From Flavobacteriales bacterium (lineage in GTDB: Bacteria; Bacteroidota; Bacteroidia; Flavobacteriales_F; PHOS-HE28), in assembly GCA_016716605.1 (NCBI GenBank), contig JADJWA010000001.1:3021001-3085000 (forward strand): a stretch of 64,000 nucleotides of DNA. Direction: 5' to 3'. Within the stretch, counting starts at the first letter, position 1, and the number at the start of each line of letters is the position of its first letter. The translations under genes were made by a program, and so were the position numbers. Below are positions 1-8,540 of the stretch, piece after piece. The notes under the pieces were generated by a model, which was not told the origin of the DNA, made no database searches, and was given only the letters and a program-made list of their open reading frames with translations.

Positions 1-449
1 CGGGCAAGCCATATGGCATCAAGCCCACCGGCCTGGCCGCACGCGACACCCTCCGCCTCGAAATGGGCTTCTGCCTGTACGGCAACGACATCGACGACAG
101 CACCTCTCCCATCGAGGCCGGCCTGGGCTGGATCACCAAGTTCACCAAGGACTTCACGAACAGCGCTGCCATCAAGGGCCATAAGGAGAACGGCACCGCC
201 CGCAAGCTGGTGGGCTTCGAGCTGCTCGACCGCGGAATCCCGCGCCATGGCATGGCGGTGGTTGATGCGGATGGTGGTGCGATCGGCACGGTGACAAGCG
301 GCACCATGAGCCCTACGCTCAACAAGCCCATCGGCATGGCCTACGTGCCCGTGGCGCTGAGCGCGCCCGGCTCGGCCATCACCATTGATGCGCGCGGCAA
401 GCGACTTCAGGCCCAAGTGGTGAAGCTGCCTTTCCTGCAGCAGGGATAG
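1..449 (+). CDS. gcvT: Aminomethyltransferase, glycine cleavage T-protein (3' part)
   Basis: This is the last 148 codons of the T-protein of the glycine cleavage system. The enzyme passes the methylene carbon from aminomethylated lipoyl-GcvH to tetrahydrofolate and releases ammonia in the cytoplasm. The frame is open from base 3 and the gene begins outside the window. The visible part has the ARDTLRLEMG block followed by an aspartate-rich YGNDIDD stretch and SPIEAGLGW, all typical of the family's folate-binding region. It then runs through the small C-terminal barrel (KLVGFELLDRGIPRHG, then VTSGTMSP). The stop TAG lies 8 bases before the convergent DUF58 gene, with no terminator hairpin visible between them. 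The identity is secure from these blocks; only the N-terminal half is unseen. Confidence 0.93.
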   Translation, partial: GKPYGIKPTGLAARDTLRLEMGFCLYGNDIDDSTSPIEAGLGWITKFTKDFTNSAAIKGHKENGTARKLVGFELLDRGIPRHGMAVVDADGGAIGTVTSGTMSPTLNKPIGMAYVPVALSAPGSAITIDARGKRLQAQVVKLPFLQQG

Positions 450-457
450 GCTCCTTC

Positions 458-1381
458 TCAGTAGAGCTTCGCCCGCCGGGTGAGGAACTCCAGGAGCAAA
501 GGCCCGAAGCCGGCGTTGATGTCTGCTTCCACGAGCTCGATCCGGTACTGGCCGCATTTGAGCTTGAGCCGGTGCCAGCGGTCCGCGATGGCCGCGCGGT
601 AGCCTACACGGATTTCGCTGGGGTGCGCTTTCACCTGCTCCCCGCTCTCCACATCCACGAAGGTGTATGGCCGGTCGGGCAGGTCCAGCTCCAGTTCGCG
701 CTTGCGGTCAACCACATGGAAGAGGATGATATCGTGCTTGTTGAAGCGCAGGTGCTGCAAGGCATCAAAGACCTCGGCTTCACGGTCCTGGTCGTCGAGC
801 ATATCGCTGAGGATCACCACCAGGCTGCGGCGATGCGCGCGCTGGGCGATGTCGTGCAAGGCCTCGACCAATCCGGTGCGCTGGTTGCGGGCCGGCGCCT
901 CGGCGGCGAGCAATCCTTCGAGCTGGGCCATGAGGTGGCGCAAGTGCGTGGCGTTGCTGCGCGCGCGCTCAGCCAGCATCACGTGCTCGCGGAAGAGCGT
1001 GAGGCCCGCGGCATCGCGCTGCTTGCGCAGCAATTGGATGAATGCGGCCGCGGCGTGCACGGCGAATCCAACCTTGTTGAGCTCCTTCGCTTCGCCCTTC
1101 TCGGGGAAGTACATGGATGAGGAGGCGTCGAGCACCAGTTCGCAGCGCAGGTTGGTCTCTTCCTCGTAACGCTTCACGAAGAGCTTGTCGGTGCGGGCGT
1201 AGAGCTTCCAATCGATGTGGCGCGTGCTCTCGCCCTGGTTGTAGGCGCGGTGCTCGGCGAATTCCACGCTGAAGCCGTGGAAGGGGCTCTTGTGCAAACC
1301 CGCCAGGAAACCCTCGACCACTTGGCGGGCCTTGAAATCGAGGGCGCTGAGGGCCTGTATCCGGTCTTGCTCGATGGGCAT
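458..1381 (-). CDS. DUF58 domain protein (von Willebrand A-like)
   Basis: A 307-residue cytoplasmic protein of the DUF58 family. Such proteins are usually partners of MoxR AAA ATPases in putative chaperone or metal-insertion systems; their exact role is unsettled. The diagnostic block GESTRHIDWKLYARTD lies near residues 50-65. It is followed by a vWA-like core with a MIDAS-type DASSSM motif near residue 85 and a later SDMLDD segment. The ATG start gives the usual N-terminus (DRIQALSALDFKARQVVEG). No MoxR gene is in view. The gene follows trxA on the same strand by 62 bases and may be co-transcribed with it. Family assignment is firm; the cellular job is not known from this sequence. Confidence 0.85.
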   Translation of the reverse strand: MPIEQDRIQALSALDFKARQVVEGFLAGLHKSPFHGFSVEFAEHRAYNQGESTRHIDWKLYARTDKLFVKRYEEETNLRCELVLDASSSMYFPEKGEAKELNKVGFAVHAAAAFIQLLRKQRDAAGLTLFREHVMLAERARSNATHLRHLMAQLEGLLAAEAPARNQRTGLVEALHDIAQRAHRRSLVVILSDMLDDQDREAEVFDALQHLRFNKHDIILFHVVDRKRELELDLPDRPYTFVDVESGEQVKAHPSEIRVGYRAAIADRWHRLKLKCGQYRIELVEADINAGFGPLLLEFLTRRAKLY

Positions 1382-1443
1382 GGGTTGGCAAAGAACGGGA
1401 AAGCCCCGGCGGTTGCCGAGGCCTTCTCAGTTCCTTGGATTCG

Positions 1444-1764
1444 TCAGCCCAGTTGACCGATCAGCTTTTGCTGCAACTGGGGCTTGGGCACGGCGCCCAC
1501 GCTGCGGTCAACCACCTCGCCGTTCTTGAAGAACAGGATCGTGGGGATGCTGCGGATCCCGTACTTCATGCTGATGCCGGGGTTGTGGTCCACGTTGAGC
1601 TTGCCCACCACGGCCTGGCCGTCATATTCCTTTCCGAGCTCTTCCACCACGGGGCCCACCATGCGGCAGGGGCCGCACCATTCCGCCCAAAAGTCAACCA
1701 TCACGGGTTTGTCGCTCTTGAGGACGAGTTCTTCGAAGTTGTTGTCGGTGAATTCGAGTGCCAT
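1444..1764 (-). CDS. trxA: Thioredoxin
   Basis: A 106-residue single-domain thioredoxin, the usual length for the family. It is a cytoplasmic dithiol reductant for ribonucleotide reductase, peroxiredoxins and other proteins. The active site WCGPC sits near residues 30-34 after the VMVDFWAEW strand. The cis-proline loop is visible as RSIPTILFFKNGE. No signal peptide is present. The gene lies 152 bases downstream of dnaE on the same strand but has its own good -7 box (TACCTTTG on the minus strand at 1862-1869), so it is probably transcribed separately, with DUF58 possibly downstream in the same unit. Confidence 0.95.
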   Translation of the reverse strand: MALEFTDNNFEELVLKSDKPVMVDFWAEWCGPCRMVGPVVEELGKEYDGQAVVGKLNVDHNPGISMKYGIRSIPTILFFKNGEVVDRSVGAVPKPQLQQKLIGQLG

Positions 1765-1861
1765 GTTGTTGTTTGGTAATTGGACTGGCCGATGATGGTC
1801 GGCCCGTACGCGGGTTGCTGGTCGTTCCTTGCGCCGGTTCCTTACTCCCGGACTGCGGCGC

Positions 1862-1869
1862 CAAAGGTA
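1862..1869 (-). promoter_or_regulatory. Candidate -7 promoter box for trxA
   Basis: The minus strand reads TACCTTTG, an exact match to the Bacteroidota TAnnTTTG consensus, about 97 bases upstream of the trxA ATG. No convincing TTG -33 box was seen at the expected distance. Confidence 0.5.
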
Positions 1870-1916
1870 CCCCCCTTGAGCGATCTCCTTGCCACGGGAG
1901 ATTCCACGACAGGGTG

Positions 1917-4900
1917 TCAGTTCAACGCGTAGTTCAATTCAGCAATCCCATCCAGGCGCACAACCAGCTCCTCATTGATCGCCACCGCCAATCCCTTACT
2001 GGGCAGGTCCACGGCCAGTTTCTCGGCTTCGCTCACCAATTGCACCACCACCTTGCACTTGCCCGGGTTGGCCTTGATCAGCTGTCCAAGGTCGCGCACC
2101 AGTTCATCGTTGGCATGGTCTGCATCGAGCTTGATCGTGAGCTTGTTCATGTACTTCTCGCGCACATCGCTTAGCAATTCCATGCTGGTGATCTTGAACT
2201 CCATCTGGCCCTCGTCGCGGCCCCAGGTACGGGCCATGGCGCGGCCCCGCACGAAGAGCAATGCACCCTGTTGCAGGTACAGCTTGAAGCGCATATAGTC
2301 CTCACTGAAGAGCATGAAGTCATGGCTGCCATAATGGTCCTCCAGGCTGAAGCTTCCGAAGGGCTTCCCGCTCTTGGCGATCCGGTGCTCTGCTTTGGTG
2401 ACGATGCCCGCGAAAGTGACATCGCGGCCTTCGAGCGCCTTGAGGTCCTGGAGCTGCGCCAGGTTATGGTGGCAGAGGTGCTTGATCTCCAGCCGGTGGT
2501 CGTCGAGCGGGTGGCCGCTGAGGTAGAAGCCGATCACCTCCTTCTCGAAGTGCAGTTTCTCCAGTGCGCTCCATCCATCGATCTGAGGCACGGCCGGTTC
2601 CGGGATCCCTGCGCCCTCAACCGTATCGCCGAACATGCTCACTTGCGAGCTATCCTCACTGTCCTTGTGCTGCTGACCGTACCGCGCCAGGGTCTCCATC
2701 CAGGTGGGCTTTCCTTCCCCCGCGCTGTGGAAGAAGGCTGCGCGCTGGACATTGAGCCCGTCGAAGGCGCCCGCGTAGGCCAGGCTTTCGAGCGCCTTGC
2801 GATTCGCGGCGCGCAGATCCACCCGGCGCACCAGGTCGAAGATGCTCTTGAACGGGCCGTTCGCCTCGCGCTCGCTCACGATGGCCGCCACCGCGCTCTC
2901 CCCCACCCCTTTCACGGCCCCCAATCCGAAGCGGACCTGGCCTTTCTTGTTCACGCTGAAGGCGAAGCTGCTCTCATTCACATCGGGGCCCAGCACCTTG
3001 ATGCCCATGCGACGGCACTCTTCCATGAAGAAAGTGACCTTGTCGATGCTGCTCTGCGAATGCGTGAGCACCGCAGCCATGAACTCGCTCGGGTAGTTGG
3101 CCTTCAGCCAGGCCGTCTGGTAGGCCACGAACGCGTAGCAGGTGCTGTGCGATTTGTTGAAGGCGTACTGTGCGAAGGCTTCCCAATCCTTCCACACTTT
3201 CTCGCAGACCTTCTCATCGAGCCCTCTGGCTGCGGTTCCCGCGAGGAATTGCCCCTTCATTTTATCCAGCGTGGCGCGGTCCTTCTTGCCCATCGCCTTG
3301 CGCAGCACATCCGCATCGCCCTTGCTGAAGCCCGCGAGCTTCTGCGAGAGCAGCATCACCTGCTCCTGGTACACCGTGATGCCGTATGTCTCCTTCAGCA
3401 GGTCCTCCATCTCCGGGAGGTCGTACATGATCTTCTCTTGCCCGTGCTTGCGCTTGATGAAGCTGGGGATGTACTCCAGCGGGCCCGGCCGGTACAGCGC
3501 GTTCATGGCGATGAGGTCGCCGAACTGGTCGGCCTTCAGCTCGCGCAGGTACTTCTGCATGCCCGCGCTCTCGAACTGGAAGGTGCCGTTGGTCTCGGCG
3601 CGCTGGTAGAGGGCGTAGGTCTTCGGGTCGTCGAGGGGGATGCTGTCGATGTCGATCCGGATCCCGTGGTTCTGGTCGATCAGCCGCAGCGCGTCGCGGA
3701 TGATGGTGAGCGTCTTAAGCCCGAGGAAGTCCATCTTGATCACGCCGGCGTCCTCCACCACCTTGCCGTCGTATTGCGTCACCAGCATGGGGGAGTCCTT
3801 CGTGGTGCACACGGGCAGGATCTCCTTCAGGTCCTGCGGGGCGATGATGATGCCGGCCGCGTGGATGCCGACGCCGCGCACGCTGCCTTCCACCTTCTCG
3901 GCTTCGCGCAGCACATCGGCGGTGAGTTCGCCGCTCTCCAGGATCTCGCGCAATTGCTTCACGCCTGCGAGTTCGTCGGCGCCCAGGTTCTCTTTCGCCT
4001 TCAGGCTATCCGCTCCTTCGAGCGGTGCGCGGAGCACGCGTCCCAACTCAATGCCCGGACGCTCGGGCACCAGCTTCGCGAGGCGATCGGCTTCGTTCAG
4101 CGGCAGGTCCATCACGCGCGCCACATCGCGGATGCTGCTCTTGGCCGCCATGCCGCCGTAGGTGATGATCTGCGCCACCTGGTTCTGCCCGTACTTCTGC
4201 ACCACGTAATCGATCACCTTCTGCCGCCCTTCGTCGTCGAAGTCGGTGTCGATATCGGGCATGCTCTTGCGGTCCGGGTTCAGGAAACGCTCGAAGAGCA
4301 GGTCGTACTTGATCGGGTCGATGTTGGTGATGCCGATGCAATAGGCCACCGCACTGCCCGCCGCTGAACCACGCCCCGGGCCGATCAGCACGCCAATGTC
4401 GCGGCCGTGATTGATGAAGTCCTGCGTGATGAGGAAGTATCCGCTGAAGCCCATCGTCTTGATGGTGAACAGCTCGAAGTCGAGGCGCTCCTTGATCTTC
4501 GGATCCAATGAATCGATCCCGGCGGAATCATCCTTGATGTATCGGCGGATCGCACCCTGATAAGTGAGGTGCTTCAGGTATTCGTCCTGGTCCGCGAAGC
4601 CATCGGGGATCTGGAAGTTCGGAAGGAGGATGTCCTTCTTCAGTTTCAGCGGCTCGATCTTATCGACGATGAGGTTGGTGTTGTCCAGCGCCTCGGGCAG
4701 GTCGCTGAACACCTTCGCCATCTGCGTGGTGGTCTTGAAGAAGAACTCATCGTTCGGGAAGGCGAAGCGTTTGCCCTTCTGCGATCCTTCCTCGTCGCCG
4801 TCGTCGGCCTTGGGCGTGCTCTGCTTCTCGCCGGTGTTGATGCACAGCAGGATGTCGTGCGCGTTGGCGTCCTGCTGATCCACATAGTGGCTGTCGTTGC

Positions 4901-5531
4901 TGGCGATGATCGGCACCTTGTACTTGGCCGCCCACTTCACCAGTACCGCGTTCACCTGGTCCTGCTCGGGAATGCCGTGGCGCTGCAGCTCGATGTAGTA
5001 GTCCTCGCCGAATTGATCGAGCCACCACTTGAATTCCTCCTCACCAGCCGCTTCGCCCTTGCGGAGTATGGTACGCGGCACGCTCGCGCCCAAGCAGCAG
5101 GTCGTCGCGATCAGTCCTTCCTTGTACTTCTCGACGAGCTCCTTGTCGATGCGCGGGTACTTGCTGTAAAAGCCCTCCATATAGCCGAGTGAGCAGAGCT
5201 TGCTCAGGTTCTTGTAGCCCGTGGCGTTCTTCGCCAGCAGCAATTGGTGTACGCGCTGGTCCTTATCGTCCCGTGTGAATGTCTTGCGTGTGCGATCGGC
5301 CACCAGGTAGAACTCGCAGCCTACGATCGGCTTCACCTTCGGCGTGCCATCCTCATTCTTGTGCTTGCCTGCCTCCGCCACGAACTTGAATACGCCGAAC
5401 ATGTTGCCATGATCGGTGATCGCCAACGCGGGCTGACCATCGGCAGCGGCCTTCTTGTACAACGCAGGAATAGCGGCGGCGCCATCCAACAGCGAGAACT
5501 GGGTGTGGACGTGTAGGTGGGAGAACTTCAT
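1917..5531 (-). CDS. dnaE: DNA polymerase III subunit alpha
   Basis: A 1204-residue replicative polymerase of the C family, the catalytic core of chromosome replication. The N-terminal PHP domain starts at once (HLHVHTQFSLLDGA, residues 5-18). The polymerase palm carries the metal-binding PDIDTDF motif near residue 410, after GRGSAAGSAVAY. A helix-hairpin-helix region (LGAVKGVGESAVAAI) lies near residue 880. An OB-fold region follows near residues 990-1080 (DVTFAGIVTKAEHRIAKSG). The ATG start places the PHP histidines at their usual position. A TAGTTTCG box sits only 10 bases upstream of the ATG, suggesting a very short leader. It is divergent from the Kelch gene across a 252-base gap holding a 35-base palindrome. 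Confidence 0.96.
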   Translation of the reverse strand: MKFSHLHVHTQFSLLDGAAAIPALYKKAAADGQPALAITDHGNMFGVFKFVAEAGKHKNEDGTPKVKPIVGCEFYLVADRTRKTFTRDDKDQRVHQLLLAKNATGYKNLSKLCSLGYMEGFYSKYPRIDKELVEKYKEGLIATTCCLGASVPRTILRKGEAAGEEEFKWWLDQFGEDYYIELQRHGIPEQDQVNAVLVKWAAKYKVPIIASNDSHYVDQQDANAHDILLCINTGEKQSTPKADDGDEEGSQKGKRFAFPNDEFFFKTTTQMAKVFSDLPEALDNTNLIVDKIEPLKLKKDILLPNFQIPDGFADQDEYLKHLTYQGAIRRYIKDDSAGIDSLDPKIKERLDFELFTIKTMGFSGYFLITQDFINHGRDIGVLIGPGRGSAAGSAVAYCIGITNIDPIKYDLLFERFLNPDRKSMPDIDTDFDDEGRQKVIDYVVQKYGQNQVAQIITYGGMAAKSSIRDVARVMDLPLNEADRLAKLVPERPGIELGRVLRAPLEGADSLKAKENLGADELAGVKQLREILESGELTADVLREAEKVEGSVRGVGIHAAGIIIAPQDLKEILPVCTTKDSPMLVTQYDGKVVEDAGVIKMDFLGLKTLTIIRDALRLIDQNHGIRIDIDSIPLDDPKTYALYQRAETNGTFQFESAGMQKYLRELKADQFGDLIAMNALYRPGPLEYIPSFIKRKHGQEKIMYDLPEMEDLLKETYGITVYQEQVMLLSQKLAGFSKGDADVLRKAMGKKDRATLDKMKGQFLAGTAARGLDEKVCEKVWKDWEAFAQYAFNKSHSTCYAFVAYQTAWLKANYPSEFMAAVLTHSQSSIDKVTFFMEECRRMGIKVLGPDVNESSFAFSVNKKGQVRFGLGAVKGVGESAVAAIVSEREANGPFKSIFDLVRRVDLRAANRKALESLAYAGAFDGLNVQRAAFFHSAGEGKPTWMETLARYGQQHKDSEDSSQVSMFGDTVEGAGIPEPAVPQIDGWSALEKLHFEKEVIGFYLSGHPLDDHRLEIKHLCHHNLAQLQDLKALEGRDVTFAGIVTKAEHRIAKSGKPFGSFSLEDHYGSHDFMLFSEDYMRFKLYLQQGALLFVRGRAMARTWGRDEGQMEFKITSMELLSDVREKYMNKLTIKLDADHANDELVRDLGQLIKANPGKCKVVVQLVSEAEKLAVDLPSKGLAVAINEELVVRLDGIAELNYALN

Positions 5532-5541
5532 GACAGGAGCG

Positions 5542-5549
5542 CGAAACTA
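5542..5549 (-). promoter_or_regulatory. Candidate -7 promoter box for dnaE
   Basis: The minus strand reads TAGTTTCG, one mismatch from TAnnTTTG, and ends 10 bases before the dnaE ATG. It would give a leader of only a few nucleotides. Confidence 0.4.
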
Positions 5550-5614
5550 TCGGAGGGAGGGGGAGATGAGAGGGGGCAGTTATTCACGATCGGACACCGT
5601 GCTCTCAATTTGTT

Positions 5615-5649
5615 TGGACACGAATGGACGCGGCGTCCATTGTTGTCCA
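5615..5649. repeat. Near-perfect 35-base nested palindrome
   Basis: The arms are TGGACA plus AATGGACGC on the left and GCGTCCATT plus TGTCCA on the right, around a single central G at 5632. Two unpaired bases separate the inner and outer arms on each side. It lies about 85 bases upstream of dnaE and 135 bases upstream of the divergent Kelch gene. There is no T-tract on either side, so it looks more like an operator or cruciform than a terminator. The binding protein is unknown. Confidence 0.6.
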
Positions 5650-5783
5650 TTGAAACGCCCAGCTAAGCGCTGCCTTCGACCGCGCTCCATCAGCCGGGAA
5701 CAATATGTGCCCGTACGCGAACCGCCGAGGCCGAAGCAACGCTCCGATCCGTTTGCGTCATTTGCATCAAACCCGGGCCACCC

Positions 5784-7001
5784 ATGCGCGCGATCAATAC
5801 GCTCTTGCTCTTCTTTTGCCTTACCAGCTTGCATGCGCAATGGACCTGGGTACCGCGCGCCAGCCTAGGTGCATCCAATCAGCCACGCTGGGGCACGTGC
5901 GAATTCGTGATCGGCGGCAAGGCCTATGTGGTGGGCGGCCGCGTGGGTACCAGCGATGTGAACGAGGTATGGGCCTACGACCCGCTGATCGATACTTGGG
6001 AGGCGAAGGCGCCCATTCCCGGCGAGCGCAGGCTTGCGGCGGCTTTCGCCATCAATGGGAAGGGCTACGTCGCGTGCGGCCTTGTGCAAACTTCAACGAT
6101 GCTAGCCGATCTGCTCGAGTATGATCCCGTAGCCGACGCGTGGACGCAACGCGCCCCATTGCCCGATGCCGCTCGTTATTCAGCAGCGGCCTTCGCCGTA
6201 AATGGCAAAGGCTACATAGTAGGCGGCAACCAAGGCGGCGCAAACGGCCCGTTCAGCACAGACACTTGGATGTATGATCCGGCCACCAATGCCTGGAGCG
6301 AAATGGCGCCGATCCCCGGTCAGGCCTTGTTCGCGGCGCGCGGTTTCACCGCTGATGGCAAAGGCTACGTGCTCGGCGGCCGTTTGGCGGACCAGACCTT
6401 CACGAATGCCTTGTGGCAGTATGATCCCGCGACGAATAGCTGGCAGGGCCGCGCAGCGCTGCCCGGAATCCCGCGCACCTATTCCTACACATGGTCGCTG
6501 GACTACCACGGCCTCATCATGGCTGGCGATAATCTGCAAGGCCAGCAACTCAACGACCTCTGGCGCTACCTGCCTAGCAACAACAGCTGGACCGCGTTCA
6601 CCCCTTACACTGGTGGCGGCATGTGGGGCGGCGCGGCCTTCGCCATCGACGGACGCGTATACGCAGGGCTCGGTCGACAAGGCAGCGGGGCGGTGAATGA
6701 CCTCATGGAGCTGCGCGATGCCTTCACATCAATCAACGATTCCATTTCCGGCGTCGGCTTCCTTCTAGCGCCGAACCCCTGTGCGCCTGGCAGCGTGCTT
6801 CAAGTGCGGATGCCGTCTGGAGCAGTTCCTGTTGCTTCGGAGTTGGTCCTGCATGATTCGCGCGGGCGCGTGGCGGTGCGATTGCGGCTGCTGAACATGG
6901 AAGCGCACATCAAACTGCCCGACTTGGCGCCGGGCTATTACACGGTCAGCTTGGAGCAAAGCGGTAAGCCAATCGGTCGGCAGTTGATCGCTGTGGAATA
7001 G
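5784..7001 (+). CDS. Secreted Kelch-repeat protein with T9SS sorting domain
   Basis: A 405-residue exported protein. Residues 1-19 form a signal peptide (ending LTSLHAQ). About six Kelch motifs follow at roughly residues 20-310, each with a GKxYVxGG strand and a YDPxxxxW strand, for example KGYVLGG then LWQYDPATNSW; together they should form one beta-propeller. The last 80 residues (from about 325, with LAPNP near the start and a closing LAPGYYTVSLEQSG) match a T9SS type A sorting domain, so the protein should cross the outer membrane through the type IX system and stay on or leave the cell surface. The ligand or substrate cannot be read from the sequence. It is monocistronic and divergent from dnaE. 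Confidence 0.85.
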   Translation: MRAINTLLLFFCLTSLHAQWTWVPRASLGASNQPRWGTCEFVIGGKAYVVGGRVGTSDVNEVWAYDPLIDTWEAKAPIPGERRLAAAFAINGKGYVACGLVQTSTMLADLLEYDPVADAWTQRAPLPDAARYSAAAFAVNGKGYIVGGNQGGANGPFSTDTWMYDPATNAWSEMAPIPGQALFAARGFTADGKGYVLGGRLADQTFTNALWQYDPATNSWQGRAALPGIPRTYSYTWSLDYHGLIMAGDNLQGQQLNDLWRYLPSNNSWTAFTPYTGGGMWGGAAFAIDGRVYAGLGRQGSGAVNDLMELRDAFTSINDSISGVGFLLAPNPCAPGSVLQVRMPSGAVPVASELVLHDSRGRVAVRLRLLNMEAHIKLPDLAPGYYTVSLEQSGKPIGRQLIAVE

Positions 7002-7201
7002 CGCCGAAGCCTGCTTTCATTTCTGCGCGATGGCAGCGCGCAAGAACAATTGCTCCAATATGGAGGACCATCGCAGGAGGGCAGAACAGCCCTGCAGTTT
7101 CACCCATGGGTGAGTATCCATTCGCACCGTGGTTGCCACACCTGTCGTCGGCTGTGAAGTCGTTTTCGTAACACCTCCACCCATTCTCCCCATCTTTCGC
7201 C

Positions 7202-7885
7202 ATGCGCATCCGCACCAACACCCTGCTCGCGACGGCACAGATTCCCGACGGCGGCGGAGAATTGAGGCTCTACCAACGCAGCGATGATTTCGCCATTGAG
7301 GTGGTGGGCATTGCTGGTGAGTTGATGAGCACCGCGATCCACGGATCGGAGGATGCATTGGCGGACCTCGCGCTGAAGCAGCTGAAGGATGCCAGCCGTG
7401 CGCGCGTGCTCGTAGGCGGCTTGGGCATGGGCTTCACGCTGTCGGCGGCGCTACGCGGCGTGGGCGCACGAGGGGAGGTGGTGGTAGCGGAGTTGGTGCC
7501 CGAGGTGGTGGAATGGAACAAAGGGCCGATGGGCGAACGCTCTGGCAACCCGATGAAGGATCCGCGCGCCAAGGTTTTTGTTGGCGATGTGCTGGAGCTG
7601 ATCCGAACTGAGCGCGATGGCTACGATGCCATCCTGCTCGATACCGACAATGGCCCCGAAGGATTGACCCAGCCGAGGAACAACCGCCTCTACTCGCACC
7701 GTGGCCTTCGCTCAGCCTACGATGCGCTGCGCCCGCACGGGGTGCTCGCGGTATGGAGCACGCACCCCGATGCGCCCTTCACCAAGCGGCTGGCGATGGC
7801 GGGCTTCCGCGTGCGGGAAGAGAAAGTGCATGCCCACGGCAGCAAGGGCACCAAGCACCATTTGTGGTTCGCGTCGCGAACATGA
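7202..7885 (+). CDS. Spermidine synthase-like Rossmann protein
   Basis: A 227-residue cytoplasmic protein resembling the polyamine aminopropyltransferase (spermidine synthase) family and related SAM-type methyltransferases. The nucleotide-binding loop is VGGLGMGFTLSAAL near residue 75. An acidic strand end (VAELVPEVVEW) and a DTDNGPEGL motif follow. It lacks the full N-terminal beta domain of classical SpeE, so a true aminopropyltransferase role is uncertain. The stop overlaps the next gene by four bases (ATGA), suggesting translational coupling to the NTF2-like protein. Start chosen at ATG 7202, which opens the first conserved strand. Confidence 0.7.
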   Translation: MRIRTNTLLATAQIPDGGGELRLYQRSDDFAIEVVGIAGELMSTAIHGSEDALADLALKQLKDASRARVLVGGLGMGFTLSAALRGVGARGEVVVAELVPEVVEWNKGPMGERSGNPMKDPRAKVFVGDVLELIRTERDGYDAILLDTDNGPEGLTQPRNNRLYSHRGLRSAYDALRPHGVLAVWSTHPDAPFTKRLAMAGFRVREEKVHAHGSKGTKHHLWFASRT

Positions 7886-8358
7886 CCATCGCCCGACCCA
7901 TGTCCGTGATCAACCGCTTCTTCACCGCCTTCGCCTCGGGCGATGCCGCAGCCATGGGTGCTTGCTACGCCGACGATGCCCGCTTCCGCGATCCCGCCTT
8001 CGGCGACCTGGATGCGAAGCAGGTGCGCGCCATGTGGCAGATGCTCTTAGGGCGAAGCAAGGACCTGCGCATCACGTTTACCGTACTGCGCGCGGATGAG
8101 CACAGCGGCGCATGCGAGTGGCACGCGCGATACACCTTCGCTTCCACGGGACGCAAGGTCCACAACATCATCCGCAGTGAGTTCACGCTGCGCAATGGGC
8201 TGATCGTGCAGCAACACGACCGATTCAACTTCTGGCGATGGAGCCGGCAGGCGCTGGGGGCCGTGGGTTGGCTGCTCGGATGGACGCCTATCGTTCAGGG
8301 CAAGGTGCGCCGAACGGCTCGGAACGCGCTGGACAAGCACCTTCGCCAAGGTGCCTGA
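7882..8358 (+). CDS. NTF2-like (SnoaL-type) protein
   Basis: A 158-residue protein with the cone-shaped NTF2/SnoaL fold: an opening helix VINRFFTAFASGDAAAMGACYADDARFRDP, the usual small-domain pattern in which a loop residue set forms a pocket, then strands CEWHARYTF and NIIRSEFTLRNGLIVQQHDRF. Such proteins act as small hydrolases, isomerases or binding proteins and no specific reaction can be assigned. The ATG at 7882 overlaps the upstream stop by ATGA, so it is read as one operon with the spermidine-synthase-like gene. A longer frame exists upstream but lies inside that gene. Confidence 0.7.
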   Translation: MTIARPMSVINRFFTAFASGDAAAMGACYADDARFRDPAFGDLDAKQVRAMWQMLLGRSKDLRITFTVLRADEHSGACEWHARYTFASTGRKVHNIIRSEFTLRNGLIVQQHDRFNFWRWSRQALGAVGWLLGWTPIVQGKVRRTARNALDKHLRQGA

Positions 8359-8400
8359 GCACCAGCGGTGAATGCGGGCCTCTACATTCGCGCCGCTCTC

Positions 8401-8488
8401 GGAGAGGTGGCAGAGCGGTCGAATGCGGCGGTCTTGAAAACCGCTTTACCTACGGGTAACGGGGGTTCGAATCCCTCCCTCTCCGCCA
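8401..8488 (+). tRNA. tRNA-Ser (anticodon UGA)
   Basis: An 88-base tRNA with acceptor arms GGAGAGG and CCTCTCC, discriminator G and an encoded CCA end. The anticodon stem GCGGT/ACCGC holds the loop CTTGAAA, giving UGA. A long variable arm, as expected for serine tRNA, and a normal T-arm (GGTTCGAATCC) are visible. A GAAA-capped hairpin follows within 12 bases. Confidence 0.96.
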
Positions 8489-8499
8489 ACGCCACAGCT

Positions 8500-8517
8500 C
8501 GGCTGCGAAAGCAGCCG
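8500..8517 (+). terminator. Hairpin after tRNA-Ser
   Basis: CGGCTGC and GCAGCCG form a perfect 7-bp stem closed by a GAAA tetraloop, followed by GGTTCTTCATT. The T-tract is interrupted, so termination here is plausible but not certain. Confidence 0.5.
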
Positions 8518-8540
8518 GGTTCTTCATTCAAGGCCAAGCC

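Noticed and set aside
2271..4367. 698-codon open frame on the plus strand opposite dnaE
   Set aside because: It is the antisense shadow of dnaE, long only because GC-rich codons rarely make stops in that frame; no domain is visible.
7024..7042. 6-bp hairpin TGCGCG/CGCGCA after the Kelch gene as terminator
   Set aside because: Short stem and no T-tract; not convincing.
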